A DNA stretch of 64,000 bases from Flexithrix dorotheae DSM 6795. GTDB lineage: Bacteria > Bacteroidota > Bacteroidia > Cytophagales > Flammeovirgaceae. Location of the stretch: positions 248,001 to 312,000 of the forward strand of contig NZ_KB903520.1 of the NCBI RefSeq assembly GCF_000379765.1. Direction: 5' to 3'. The translations under genes were made by a program, and so were the position numbers. The notes under the pieces are model-generated. The model was not told the DNA's origin. It made no database searches and saw only the letters and a program-made list of their open reading frames with translations. The first letter of the stretch is position 1. Each line of letters begins with the position of its first letter. Positions 37,678-45,848 of the stretch are shown here, piece after piece.

Positions 37678-38106
37678 TTATTTTACTTCACTCACCTGTA
37701 TAGTATTTTCTTCATACTTGGATGGGCATTTCATCAGAATTTCACTGGCCACAAACTTTCCATCCAGATAACGGCCAATCACTACTACTTTTTCAGATTT
37801 TTCAAAGTCTTTCATGGACGCAGGAGGCTGATAGCAAACCACTTCCTGTTCCTCATTATTATCATCAATTAATAAAAAAGATAAATAATTTGCATCAATC
37901 TGAGGCTGGTAATTTACCCCAATTACATTTTGGTTTTGATCTTTCTTTAGTTCTCCAATCACATGGATTTTATTGGAATTCCCGGATTCTGCCATTTCTC
38001 TGGCTTGTTCAAAATTGACATACTGGCTGGCATCACCAGCGGTAGATATTATAATGGCGATTGCAATGGCAATAACTCCAATTCCGAATAGGTGTATTTT
38101 CTTCAT
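37678..38106 (-). CDS. ccmE: CcmE cytochrome c heme chaperone, CxxxY type
   Basis: A 142-residue periplasmic protein anchored by one N-terminal helix (about 5-22), with an OB-fold ('KIHVIGELKKD', 'VVVIGRYLDGKFVASEILMK'). CcmE accepts heme covalently and hands it to apocytochromes c. The usual HxxxY heme-binding histidine is replaced by C127 in 'MKCPSKYEEN' (C127...Y131). This CxxxY form is known from some bacteria and archaea. It is the last gene of the minus-strand cluster with ccmD, ccmC and ccmB; ccmA and ccmF are not in the window. Confidence 0.9.
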   Translation of the reverse strand: MKKIHLFGIGVIAIAIAIIISTAGDASQYVNFEQAREMAESGNSNKIHVIGELKKDQNQNVIGVNYQPQIDANYLSFLLIDDNNEEQEVVCYQPPASMKDFEKSEKVVVIGRYLDGKFVASEILMKCPSKYEENTIQVSEVK

Positions 38107-38148
38107 GTTGTTTTATTCTTTTTTTGAATTAAACTGATTGCCCAAAAA

Positions 38149-38445
38149 TCAGCTTTTTTGTAATTCTTTTTCTTTTGCAATTGATTCGGTTAGGTCCTCC
38201 AGCTTTTTTACCTTTTTATCTAACATAATCAGGTACACCAAAATTCCTGAAATAATAGAAACTATGGTTGCTACTACAATATAAATTTTCCCATTGGCTC
38301 TCATTTCATCAGCCATATCCACATCACTGTTGGCATAATCCTTTTCTGATACTTTATATTTTTCCTGGGCTACAACATCAAATGAATTAGTCAGGGAAAT
38401 CGAAATCCCTATCAGTATAATGGTTAATAACTTTTTTATAAACAT
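38149..38445 (-). CDS. CcmD-like small membrane protein
   Basis: About 98 residues. I chose the ATG at 38445, which gives a signal peptide-like start (MFIKKLLTIILIGI...VVAQ); a TTG upstream at 38484 would spoil it. A second hydrophobic helix ('IYIVVATIVSIISGILVYLI') is followed by a charged coiled tail. This topology and the position between ccmC and ccmE match the CcmD family proteins of Bacteroidota, which help release heme-loaded CcmE. A dispersed motif lies 53 bp upstream, suggesting that ccmD-ccmE have their own promoter. Confidence 0.7.
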   Translation of the reverse strand: MFIKKLLTIILIGISISLTNSFDVVAQEKYKVSEKDYANSDVDMADEMRANGKIYIVVATIVSIISGILVYLIMLDKKVKKLEDLTESIAKEKELQKS

Positions 38446-38497
38446 TTCACTTAAATTATGAGGTAAGTACCAGGCCATTTTCAATATTGAGTAAATT

Positions 38498-38522
38498 TAT
38501 CTCAGTATTAATTTGTCGTGGC
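38498..38522 (+). repeat. Dispersed 25-bp intergenic motif, copy 5
   Basis: It matches the reference copy at 19 of 25 positions and is flanked by a hairpin (AATATTGAG/CTCAGTATT) like that near copy 1. It lies 53 bp upstream of the ccmD-like gene. Confidence 0.4.
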
Positions 38523-38567
38523 ACATTTGAATATATTTAATTTTGTCTAATTACTTAAAAGTTCCAA

Positions 38568-39251
38568 TTATAGATAAATATCTAAGTCTTCCAGTTTCTG
38601 CTGTGCCATCCTTAATCTGGCTCTAACATTTACAATCCAGCCACCCAGCATAATCCAGGCAATAACTGCAGGATAAAAGACTAGTCTTAATTTAGAATCC
38701 AAATCGTAAGCATTAAAACCCGGATTTCCTCCATTCCCCGGATGTAAAGAATCTGTAAGCCTTGGAAGAATGAAAATTAAGGGAATAAAAGTAGCATAGG
38801 CAAAAATATTGTAAATTGCGCTTATTCTGTTGCGTTGGGATTCATCCTGAAAAAGCCCTCTTAGTATGGAATAGGCAAAGTATATTAATAACCCTACAGC
38901 GGCTGCATTCTGTTTAGGGTCTCCACTCCAGTATGAACCCCAGGTAAATTGCGCCCAAACCATGCCCGAAATCATACCTAATATGCCAAATAAAATACCT
39001 ACATTGGCACACTCTACAGCAAGAATGTCATATTTGGAAAGTGGATTTTGAAGGTATTTTACAGAGTAAAAAACTGAAGCGCCAAGAATTACGGTCATTC
39101 CAAACCACATTGGAACATGGAAATAAAGATTTCTAACCGTTTCATTCAGGATATTCAATCGGGGAACCTCGAATAACAAGCCTCCAATAACGGTGAAAAG
39201 CAGTAAAATTACCGTAATTAGCTTCCAGTAAAACCCTTTTATCTGTTTCAT
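38568..39251 (-). CDS. ccmC: CcmC heme exporter component
   Basis: A 227-residue protein with six predicted membrane helices. The WWD heme-handling motif is visible as 'VWAQFTWGSYWSGDPKQ' (about 98-114), flanked by histidines H45 ('LYFHVPMW') and H170 ('DSLHPGNGG') that bracket the heme. It works with CcmB (and CcmA) to load heme onto CcmE. It is directly followed by the ccmD-like gene after a 122-bp gap and preceded by ccmB after 46 bp. Confidence 0.93.
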   Translation of the reverse strand: MKQIKGFYWKLITVILLLFTVIGGLLFEVPRLNILNETVRNLYFHVPMWFGMTVILGASVFYSVKYLQNPLSKYDILAVECANVGILFGILGMISGMVWAQFTWGSYWSGDPKQNAAAVGLLIYFAYSILRGLFQDESQRNRISAIYNIFAYATFIPLIFILPRLTDSLHPGNGGNPGFNAYDLDSKLRLVFYPAVIAWIMLGGWIVNVRARLRMAQQKLEDLDIYL

Positions 39252-39297
39252 TCTTCTTTATTTTTTTAGCCCTCTTATCTGCCTTTTTGATAATCTA

Positions 39298-39966
39298 TTA
39301 ACTCCTCCAAAGGTAAGGAAATAATATTATTGAAACTGTCAGGATAATAGTATTTATGGCAAAAATTGTAATGATTTCATCATAGCTCACATTTCTTTGC
39401 AGGCCGTCCATGGCATTTTTTGACACCTTTATCAGCATCAACAGCATTGGAATAATTACAGGCAGCCCAAGTACTGACATCAATGTGGAACTGTTGGTGG
39501 ATTTTGAGGCAATTCCCGATATCATAGTGAAGGTAGAGGAAAATCCTAAAGCCCCTAAAAACAAATTGACTATAAATAAAAAATGATCCTGAACCGGATT
39601 ACCCAAAACCAGAGAGAAAACAAATAAACCTGCAAAAGAAATGAACAACATTAAAAGGCTGTTGTAAATAATTTTGGAAACAATAATGGCTTCTGGGCTT
39701 ACCAGTTGGTAATAAAAAAAATGCCTTCCATCCCTTTCCTGTTGAAAACTTTTAGAAACAGCATTGAGTGCTCCAAAAAGGAGAATAATCCAGAAAAGGG
39801 CATTCCAGGTAATTCCATCAGGAATTCTTAAATTAAAACTCAGATAGCAGACGAATACTGTACTGACCACATATAGGATGATTCCGTTAATGGCATATTT
39901 TTGCCGCCATTCCAGTACAAACTCTTTTCTTACCAGTGTAGTTACCTCCGAAAAAAAACTCGACAT
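39298..39966 (-). CDS. ccmB: CcmB heme exporter permease
   Basis: A 222-residue membrane protein with six helices. The N-terminal 'VTTLVRKEFVLEWRQKYAIN' and the 'FSLVLGNPVQD' and 'GLPVIIPMLLM' segments are typical CcmB features. I place the start at the ATG at 39966; a TTG at 39990 would add eight residues and overlap the thyA stop codon. With CcmC it moves or presents heme to CcmE. The ATP-binding subunit CcmA is not encoded here, as often in this phylum. Confidence 0.9.
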   Translation of the reverse strand: MSSFFSEVTTLVRKEFVLEWRQKYAINGIILYVVSTVFVCYLSFNLRIPDGITWNALFWIILLFGALNAVSKSFQQERDGRHFFYYQLVSPEAIIVSKIIYNSLLMLFISFAGLFVFSLVLGNPVQDHFLFIVNLFLGALGFSSTFTMISGIASKSTNSSTLMSVLGLPVIIPMLLMLIKVSKNAMDGLQRNVSYDEIITIFAINTIILTVSIILFPYLWRS

Positions 39967-39986
39967 TATTTCTTTTTCCCTTATGA

Positions 39987-40781
39987 TCAAACAGAAACTT
40001 CAGCTTTGATATGCGGATGAGGATCGTATCCAACTAGTTTAAAATCTTCATATTTAAAGCTAAATATATCCTTTATGTCAGGATTTATTTCCATTTTAGG
40101 CAACGGTCGGAAATCTCTGGTAAGTTGCAATTCAGCCTGTTCAAAGTGATTGTTATACAAGTGTGCATCTCCAAAGGTATGGATAAATTCTCCCGGTTTT
40201 AATTCACACACCTGAGCCACCATCATCGTAAGCAGGGCATAGGAGGCAATATTGAAAGGAACCCCCAGGAATACATCCGCACTTCGCTGGTACAACTGGC
40301 AGGAAAGTTTACCATTAGCTACATAAAACTGAAAAAGAGCATGGCAGGGTGGAAGTGCCATATTAGGAATATCCGGAACATTCCAGGCACTTACTATTAA
40401 TCTTCGTGAATTAGGATTGGTTTTTATCTGCTCTATCAGGTTGGTGATCTGATCGTGAATTTTTCCATCTTCCCCTTTCCATTTTCTCCACTGAGAACCA
40501 TATACAGGCCCTAACTCACCATTTTCATCTGCCCATTCATCCCAGATTCTTACTTTATTTTCTTTTAAATATTTAATATTGGTTTCACCCATCAGAAACC
40601 AAAGCAATTCATGAATAATAGACCTTAGGTGTAATTTTTTTGTAGTCAGCACTGGAAAACCTTCTGCCAAATCAAATCGCATTTGGTATCCAAAAATGCT
40701 TTTTGTCCCAGTTCCTGTCCGGTCTCCTTTTTCCACACCATTCTCTAAAATGGTTCTTAACAAATCATGATACTGCTTCAT
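39987..40781 (-). CDS. thyA: Thymidylate synthase
   Basis: A 264-residue enzyme that methylates dUMP to dTMP using methylene-tetrahydrofolate. It aligns without gaps to the 264-residue E. coli ThyA. The catalytic C146 lies in '[14 protein letters not shown]', R21 in 'GDRTGTGT', and the C-terminal '[13 protein letters not shown]' is intact. It is the first gene of a minus-strand unit with ccmB 20 bp downstream, so pyrimidine and cytochrome genes are transcribed together. No dihydrofolate reductase gene is adjacent. Confidence 0.97.
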   Translation of the reverse strand: MKQYHDLLRTILENGVEKGDRTGTGTKSIFGYQMRFDLAEGFPVLTTKKLHLRSIIHELLWFLMGETNIKYLKENKVRIWDEWADENGELGPVYGSQWRKWKGEDGKIHDQITNLIEQIKTNPNSRRLIVSAWNVPDIPNMALPPCHALFQFYVANGKLSCQLYQRSADVFLGVPFNIASYALLTMMVAQVCELKPGEFIHTFGDAHLYNNHFEQAELQLTRDFRPLPKMEINPDIKDIFSFKYEDFKLVGYDPHPHIKAEVSV

Positions 40782-41460
40782 CTAAATTCCTGTTGTATAA
40801 AAGTCTAAAACGCCCATTTTCAAACCAGGAGCATTTTTTAAATATGGCTTCAAAAATAAGCTCTAATGCCAATATCCCAAAGTAAATAGACGGATAACTC
40901 AAAAGGTTTATAAAAGGGAGGTTTTGATTTTGGTAAAGGGAGAGAAATGAAAGATGGAACAGCTAAAAATCAAAAAAGTCAGTACCGATAAAATCAGTAC
41001 CGACTCCAATTGAATCCAATCATATAAGCTCAAGAGAATTCAGTGAGCGAACTCTCTCTCACTTATTTAACCTAACACTAAAATTTTAAAAGTCTGAATA
41101 AAAATATTCGCTTATAAATACTTTAATTAATGTCATTGTTTATCAGGAATGTTACAAGTAACAAGCCAACAAAATAAAAAGTGGGATTGAGGGTAAATTA
41201 ATGATTGGATAATTAAAAAACAATTTAAATTGTGAGGTGGATTGAATGTAATGCATTTTGTGTAATGTTAGTAATTCGAAGGTAATTAGTGTATGAGTGC
41301 CCAAATGCAGACTATTAAATGGTTTTCTTAGAAAAAAAACATGAAAAAAGTTTTTTTTGATATTTAGTGAATAAGTTTAAACCAAAAAAAGTTTATTTTT
41401 TATTTATGGAATTTTGTCTTGATTTTAGACTTTTTTTCCAAATTTGGGAATTTAGCTCTT
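40782..41460. other. 679-bp gene-poor region upstream of thyA
   Basis: No ORF of merit. It contains two close copies of AGTACCGA (about 40980-41005), arranged as an imperfect palindrome with a four-base spacer, and a small hairpin AGTGAG/CTCACT (41042-41063). The remainder is AT-rich with no repeat found. Confidence 0.45.
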
Positions 41461-42642
41461 TTATTTCCCAATCGCTTTCATAATTATCTTACATGATTTT
41501 TCCACCTCCTTTTTGGTTATAATTAAAGGTGGGGCAATTCGCATAGATTTATCATTATAAAGAAACCAGTCTGTGAGTGTGCCAAGTGCGATAGCTTTAT
41601 CAATTATTGGTTTTAGAGTTTCAAAACTATCAAACTCCACTGCCATCATAAGTCCTTTGCTTCTAATCGATTTGATCTTAGGATGAATGAGGTTCTTTTT
41701 AAATAAAGCTTCCAGCTTTTCAGCCCTCTTATATAGTTTCTTTTCAGTGATATGTTTTAGGGTAGCGTAAGCAGCAGCAGCAGAAACCGGATGTCCCCCA
41801 AAGGTGGAAATATGACCCAGAATAGGATTGTTTGTAAAAAGGTTCATATTTTTTTTGCTGGAAATAAATGCGCCTATGGGCATTCCTCCTCCAAGCCCTT
41901 TGGCCAGGGTTAAAATATCTGGCACAATTCCAAAATGCTCAAATGCCCAAAGTTTTCCCGTTCTCCCAACACCTACCTGAATTTCATCCAATACCAGTAA
42001 GGCTCCGGTTTTGGTACATTTTTCACGCAAAGCCTGCATATATGCCAAATCTGGTACGATTACTCCTCCTTCACCCTGGATAGTTTCAATAATCACTGCG
42101 GCAGTTTGTTCGGTAATTTTGTCCAGATCTGTGTGGTTATTAAAAGTGATTTGTTTTATCCCAGGCAAAAGTGGCCTAAACGCATTTTTGAATTCTTCAC
42201 TTCCCCCTATAGATAGTGCCCCATGGCTGGAGCCATGGTAAGCATTTTTGGCTGAAATGATTTCCATCCTACCTGTTACTTTTTTGGCTAGTTTCATGGC
42301 TCCTTCTATGGCTTCACTGCCTGAGTTCATTAAGTAAGTGGAGTTCAGGTTTTCAGGTAAATGATCGGACAGAAGTTTGGCCAATTTTACCTGTGGAGAT
42401 TGTACAAATTCGCCATAAACCATTAGGTGTAAATACCGATCAAGTTGTTTTTTGACTGCCTTCGTCACTACCTTATGTCTATGCCCAAGACTGCTCACTC
42501 CAATACCAGAAATGAGATCTATGTATTTCTCTCCATTTTTTCCAAACATATAAACCCCTTTAGCTTTTTCAATTTCCAGCATTAAGGGAAATTCGCTGGT
42601 TTGGGCAAGATGATCAAGGAAAAGTTGTCTTTCAGAAGGCAT
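41461..42642 (-). CDS. Class III pyridoxal-phosphate aminotransferase (ornithine/acetylornithine type)
   Basis: A 393-residue enzyme. 'MNSGSEAIEGAMKLAKKVTG' binds the cofactor phosphate, 'LVLDEIQVGVGRTGKLWAFE' contains the aspartate that pairs with the pyridine ring, and 'ILTLAKGLGGGMPIGAFI' carries the Schiff-base lysine. Class III includes acetylornithine, ornithine, 4-aminobutyrate and diaminobutyrate transaminases. The exact substrate is uncertain because no arginine gene is near. The start codon is ATG. It is monocistronic. Confidence 0.9.
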   Translation of the reverse strand: MPSERQLFLDHLAQTSEFPLMLEIEKAKGVYMFGKNGEKYIDLISGIGVSSLGHRHKVVTKAVKKQLDRYLHLMVYGEFVQSPQVKLAKLLSDHLPENLNSTYLMNSGSEAIEGAMKLAKKVTGRMEIISAKNAYHGSSHGALSIGGSEEFKNAFRPLLPGIKQITFNNHTDLDKITEQTAAVIIETIQGEGGVIVPDLAYMQALREKCTKTGALLVLDEIQVGVGRTGKLWAFEHFGIVPDILTLAKGLGGGMPIGAFISSKKNMNLFTNNPILGHISTFGGHPVSAAAAYATLKHITEKKLYKRAEKLEALFKKNLIHPKIKSIRSKGLMMAVEFDSFETLKPIIDKAIALGTLTDWFLYNDKSMRIAPPLIITKKEVEKSCKIIMKAIGK

Positions 42643-42831
42643 ATTAGATAATCGTTTTTTTTAATTAAAGTGCAAAAAAACAAAAAGCAGTTTAGTTTTA
42701 TACCAGATTGAAGTTTTATTTGTAGAATAAGGTATTGGGGGGATTGAACAGAATTATATCCACTTAAATAAAAAATGTTTCCTTTGTTCAATTAATTTTT
42801 GTCATTTAGGGAATATTTTGGAAATTGGAAC

Positions 42832-43260
42832 ATGAGTATATTTAAAATGAAATGGAGCTGGAGGAAATTTTTTACACGGTTAGCCTCATTAGCCAGCCTG
42901 GGTTGGGGGATAGGGCTAACGATGTATGGAATTTTTGATAACCATGTCCCAGAATTTCTTTTTGTACCAATAATTGGTTTATTCGGGATATTCGGTGGGA
43001 CACAATTTTGGCTGGACAAACAAAGAACCAAAGAGGAAGAGATAAGAATTCTCAGGATAATTAATGAATGTAATGGAAAAGCCACATTTGGAGAGATTGT
43101 TTTAAAAACAGATATTTCAATAGACAGAGTAAAAAAACATACGGAAAAATTACAGAACCTCGGAGCGTTGGGTACAGTTGTAAATGAGAATGGGGAGATT
43201 ATTTATTGTCTAACAACAGGCTCTTTTTACCTTAATGATATTGCTGCTGGCAGTTATTGA
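42832..43260 (+). CDS. Membrane protein with C-terminal winged-helix domain
   Basis: About 142 residues. I start at the ATG at 42832 (MSIFKMKWSW); a TTG at 42799 would add eleven. Two hydrophobic segments (about 14-33 and 42-58) are followed by a basic linker. The C-terminal region 'ILRIINECNGKATFGEIVLK' and 'ISIDRVKKHTEKLQNLGALG' has the look of a winged helix DNA- or protein-binding domain. I know no family with this layout. It could be a membrane-bound transcription factor. Confidence 0.55.
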   Translation: MSIFKMKWSWRKFFTRLASLASLGWGIGLTMYGIFDNHVPEFLFVPIIGLFGIFGGTQFWLDKQRTKEEEIRILRIINECNGKATFGEIVLKTDISIDRVKKHTEKLQNLGALGTVVNENGEIIYCLTTGSFYLNDIAAGSY

Positions 43261-44209
43261 TTTATTTAAGAGTGATATTATAAACAATCTAAAAAAACAG
43301 GTTTAATTTAAATTTTATTTTTATAGATTTGCAACGGGTCTTTATACATTTAGGATTATTTGAAGAAATTATTAGATTTAAACATGGATGTTTTCTCTAA
43401 AATTCAAATTTCCTTCAGAGTTTGTTCTAATATTTAGGATAAATTAAGCAAGTAAACTAATTTAAAAAACGGCAAAGTTTAACTTGGAAAGGTTAAATCA
43501 TCCATCAAAATACCAATTCTACTTCTTAAATATTCCTGTTCACTCCAAATTTATAGGTGAAGTGAGCGGAACATTTTAAAATTGTATCAGAAAAAAAAAT
43601 AAATATCAAAGAAGATAAAGAGCTGAATTAGGAAATAAAGATAATTATTGATTTAAAGTTTGGGTTTTTAGTTTTCATGAAAAAGATGGGCATTTTTAAT
43701 GCTCATTTTTTTATTTTATAAAGAACCTAACTTGTAAACACGCTATATAAACAATATAGGGAAATAAGTGAAAACCATCTAATGGTTTTAATCAAAATCT
43801 TTATAATAAAGCAAACCCCTCCTTTTTTTACTGAAAATGATTCCCAAAAATGTGAATTAAAAAGCTACGCTTATGATATTCGTTGTTTTTAATATCATTG
43901 ATTGGAGGGTAGCTTTCTATAAAGCCCTGGTCTTCTAAAAATTATATCAAGGTTAGGAAGATCTTTAAGGAATTAATTGCAGTGGGGCAAAGGATTTAAA
44001 AAATGGAGAATCTGATTTCTTCGATATTTTCTTTTATTCAGGGTATTCCAATATTCGGTAGGCAAAGGTCCAAATTATAAAAGGATTACGTTAATAAAAC
44101 CTGGGACTCACAAGAATCTTTCAAAAAGGCCTAAGAATTAGAGCCTTCTAAGTTTGTGGTCAATGCAGAGTTGTTTAGGACGGATTGAGAAATGTTACTG
44201 GTTTTTTCG
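43261..44209. other. 949-bp gene-free region with two hairpins
   Basis: No coding region above 25 codons is convincing. A compact hairpin with an 8-bp stem and 3-base loop lies at 43771-43789 (AAAACCAT/ATGGTTTT). A larger stem-loop lies at 43861-43916 with two paired blocks, AAAGCTAC/GTAGCTTT and ATGATATT/AATATCAT. These could be a small RNA, a terminator pair or remains of a small repeat element. Confidence 0.5.
43861..43916. repeat. 56-bp two-block stem-loop
   Basis: The outer 8-bp arms 43861-43868 and 43909-43916 and the inner 8-bp arms 43873-43880 and 43891-43898 are all perfect. No gene is adjacent. Confidence 0.5.
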
Positions 44210-44863
44210 TTATTTGGATAGGATTTGGGTTTTAATCAAATATTTATTCAGTGTTCCCAACACTTCATAAGGATAATCATAATTAAAGACACATTCTTCC
44301 TTTTTTAAATTTTGTCCGTTTTCATCTTTCAAAAGATAGATGCGGTCAATTCTATTGAAGTCTTTATTATAAAAATCAGTGATGATTTCATTAGCGGCTC
44401 TTTCAGTGCAACTGCTATTAAAAAAGCTGGTGATTCTTTCAAAAGCAAAGGTTTTACCCGATTCATCAAAATAGTGATGATAGCCTATAAACCAGTCTCC
44501 ACTTTCGCTAATGGGATATTCCCCAATAAAAAGAATTTCTCCATCCCGATCTTTCCATATATTAAAAGTTGTTTCCATATTTTCTGGCCAATCTTCATTT
44601 TTTACCAAAACGGTTTTTTCCTCTCCAATGATTTTGGCATATACCTCTAATGATAATTCCTTCTTTGAGATAAGAGAATCAATTTCGGTTTTTTGGTATT
44701 TTAACCTTTCAATAATATCTGGTTCGGGAATTAATTCAGTAGATCTATTTACCTTTTCAACAGTATCGGTTGAGTGACCTGAAATTTTTTTAGATTCCTC
44801 CTTTTTTGAACAGGAAAAAACCAATATAAAGCTAAGAAAATATAAAAGAGTTCTTTTAACCAT
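44210..44863 (-). CDS. Hypothetical lipoprotein
   Basis: A 217-residue protein with a lipoprotein signal: the hydrophobic segment ends LVFSC, so C18 is the lipidated residue, followed by a serine/lysine-rich linker. The remainder has strand pairs ('EKTVLVKNEDWPEN', 'DREGEIL'-type turns) and a cysteine near residue 152 ('NSSCTERAANEI'). Function is unknown. The gene is flanked by large gaps on both sides. Confidence 0.6.
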   Translation of the reverse strand: MVKRTLLYFLSFILVFSCSKKEESKKISGHSTDTVEKVNRSTELIPEPDIIERLKYQKTEIDSLISKKELSLEVYAKIIGEEKTVLVKNEDWPENMETTFNIWKDRDGEILFIGEYPISESGDWFIGYHHYFDESGKTFAFERITSFFNSSCTERAANEIITDFYNKDFNRIDRIYLLKDENGQNLKKEECVFNYDYPYEVLGTLNKYLIKTQILSK

Positions 44864-45099
44864 TTATGGAAAATAACCTTAATGACCACCTCAATTGAAA
44901 ACAGGAAAAATGATCTTAGAAAATATAAAATTTTAAATTTAATCTGTTCAACTACTTACTAAGCTAATGAAAATTTTTAGTGTTTTATGATTTTCAAAAC
45001 GAATTTGATTAATTGCAATCCAGATATTCTATAAAAGTGTTTTTTATGTAGATAATATTTCTCTATATTCATATTCTTACTAATCAAAACTAATAAAAA

Positions 45100-45726
45100 A
45101 TGGCCAAAAGTAAGTTTTTGTGGTTGTTAGATAGTGGGCATGGGGGTGTCATCAACGGAGAATACCAGACAGGGGGTAAACGATCTCCTGAATTTAAAAA
45201 GCCCTGGGGTCAATTGTTTGAAGGAGAGTTTAATCGGGGAATTGTTAGCCGTGTCATTGAAAAGGCAAATTATTATGGTATCAGAACAGTAAATATTTGC
45301 CCTGAAGAGGAGGATATTAGTCTGTCAAAAAGAGTTTTGAGGGCAAATGACTGGCATGAAAAGGAAAATTGTATTTTGGTCAGTGTGCATGCCAATGCAG
45401 GCGGAGGATCTGGAATAGAAATTTTTACAACACCCGGAGAAACCAAAAGCGATAAAATTGCCACGATCTTTATAGAAAAAATGGCGGAAGAATTTCCGGA
45501 AGCAAGATTCAGAATGGATTTAAGTGATGGGGATCCTGATAAAGAAAGTCCGTTTTTTATCATAAGGCATACGAGAATGCCAGCCATTTTGATAGAAAAT
45601 TTTTTTATGGATAATGAAGAAGAATGCAAAAAGTATTTAATGACAAAAGAAGGCCGGGACAGAATTGCCGATAGTTATATCAAAGCAATGATCCATATTG
45701 AAACCAGAACTAAAAATTTAAGGTAA
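45100..45726 (+). CDS. N-acetylmuramoyl-L-alanine amidase (Amidase_3), no signal peptide
   Basis: A 208-residue zinc amidase that cuts the bond between N-acetylmuramic acid and the L-alanine stem peptide. The zinc ligands are H19 (DSGHGG), E48 or its neighbour in 'FEGEFNRG', and H100 in 'LVSVHANAGGG', with the catalytic glutamate in 'AILIENFFM'. It begins at the very start of the fold (MAKSKFLWLLDSGHGG), so there is no signal peptide. A cytoplasmic amidase of this type could be released by lysis or exported in another way, or be used by a phage-like unit; no phage gene is adjacent. Confidence 0.88.
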   Translation: MAKSKFLWLLDSGHGGVINGEYQTGGKRSPEFKKPWGQLFEGEFNRGIVSRVIEKANYYGIRTVNICPEEEDISLSKRVLRANDWHEKENCILVSVHANAGGGSGIEIFTTPGETKSDKIATIFIEKMAEEFPEARFRMDLSDGDPDKESPFFIIRHTRMPAILIENFFMDNEEECKKYLMTKEGRDRIADSYIKAMIHIETRTKNLR

Positions 45727-45848
45727 TTTTTATTTACCAATCTTCCTTGTTTTTTTTCAAAATTATGGTAGATGATTACTAAACTCTAGTGTTCAATAGA
45801 GAAGAAATTCTTATATTGGGAGGATAAGTAATATCATAATAATTGAAA

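Noticed and set aside
40980-41010. A terminator or riboswitch upstream of thyA
   Set aside because: The two AGTACCGA copies form only an imperfect palindrome without T-run and do not match any known riboswitch.
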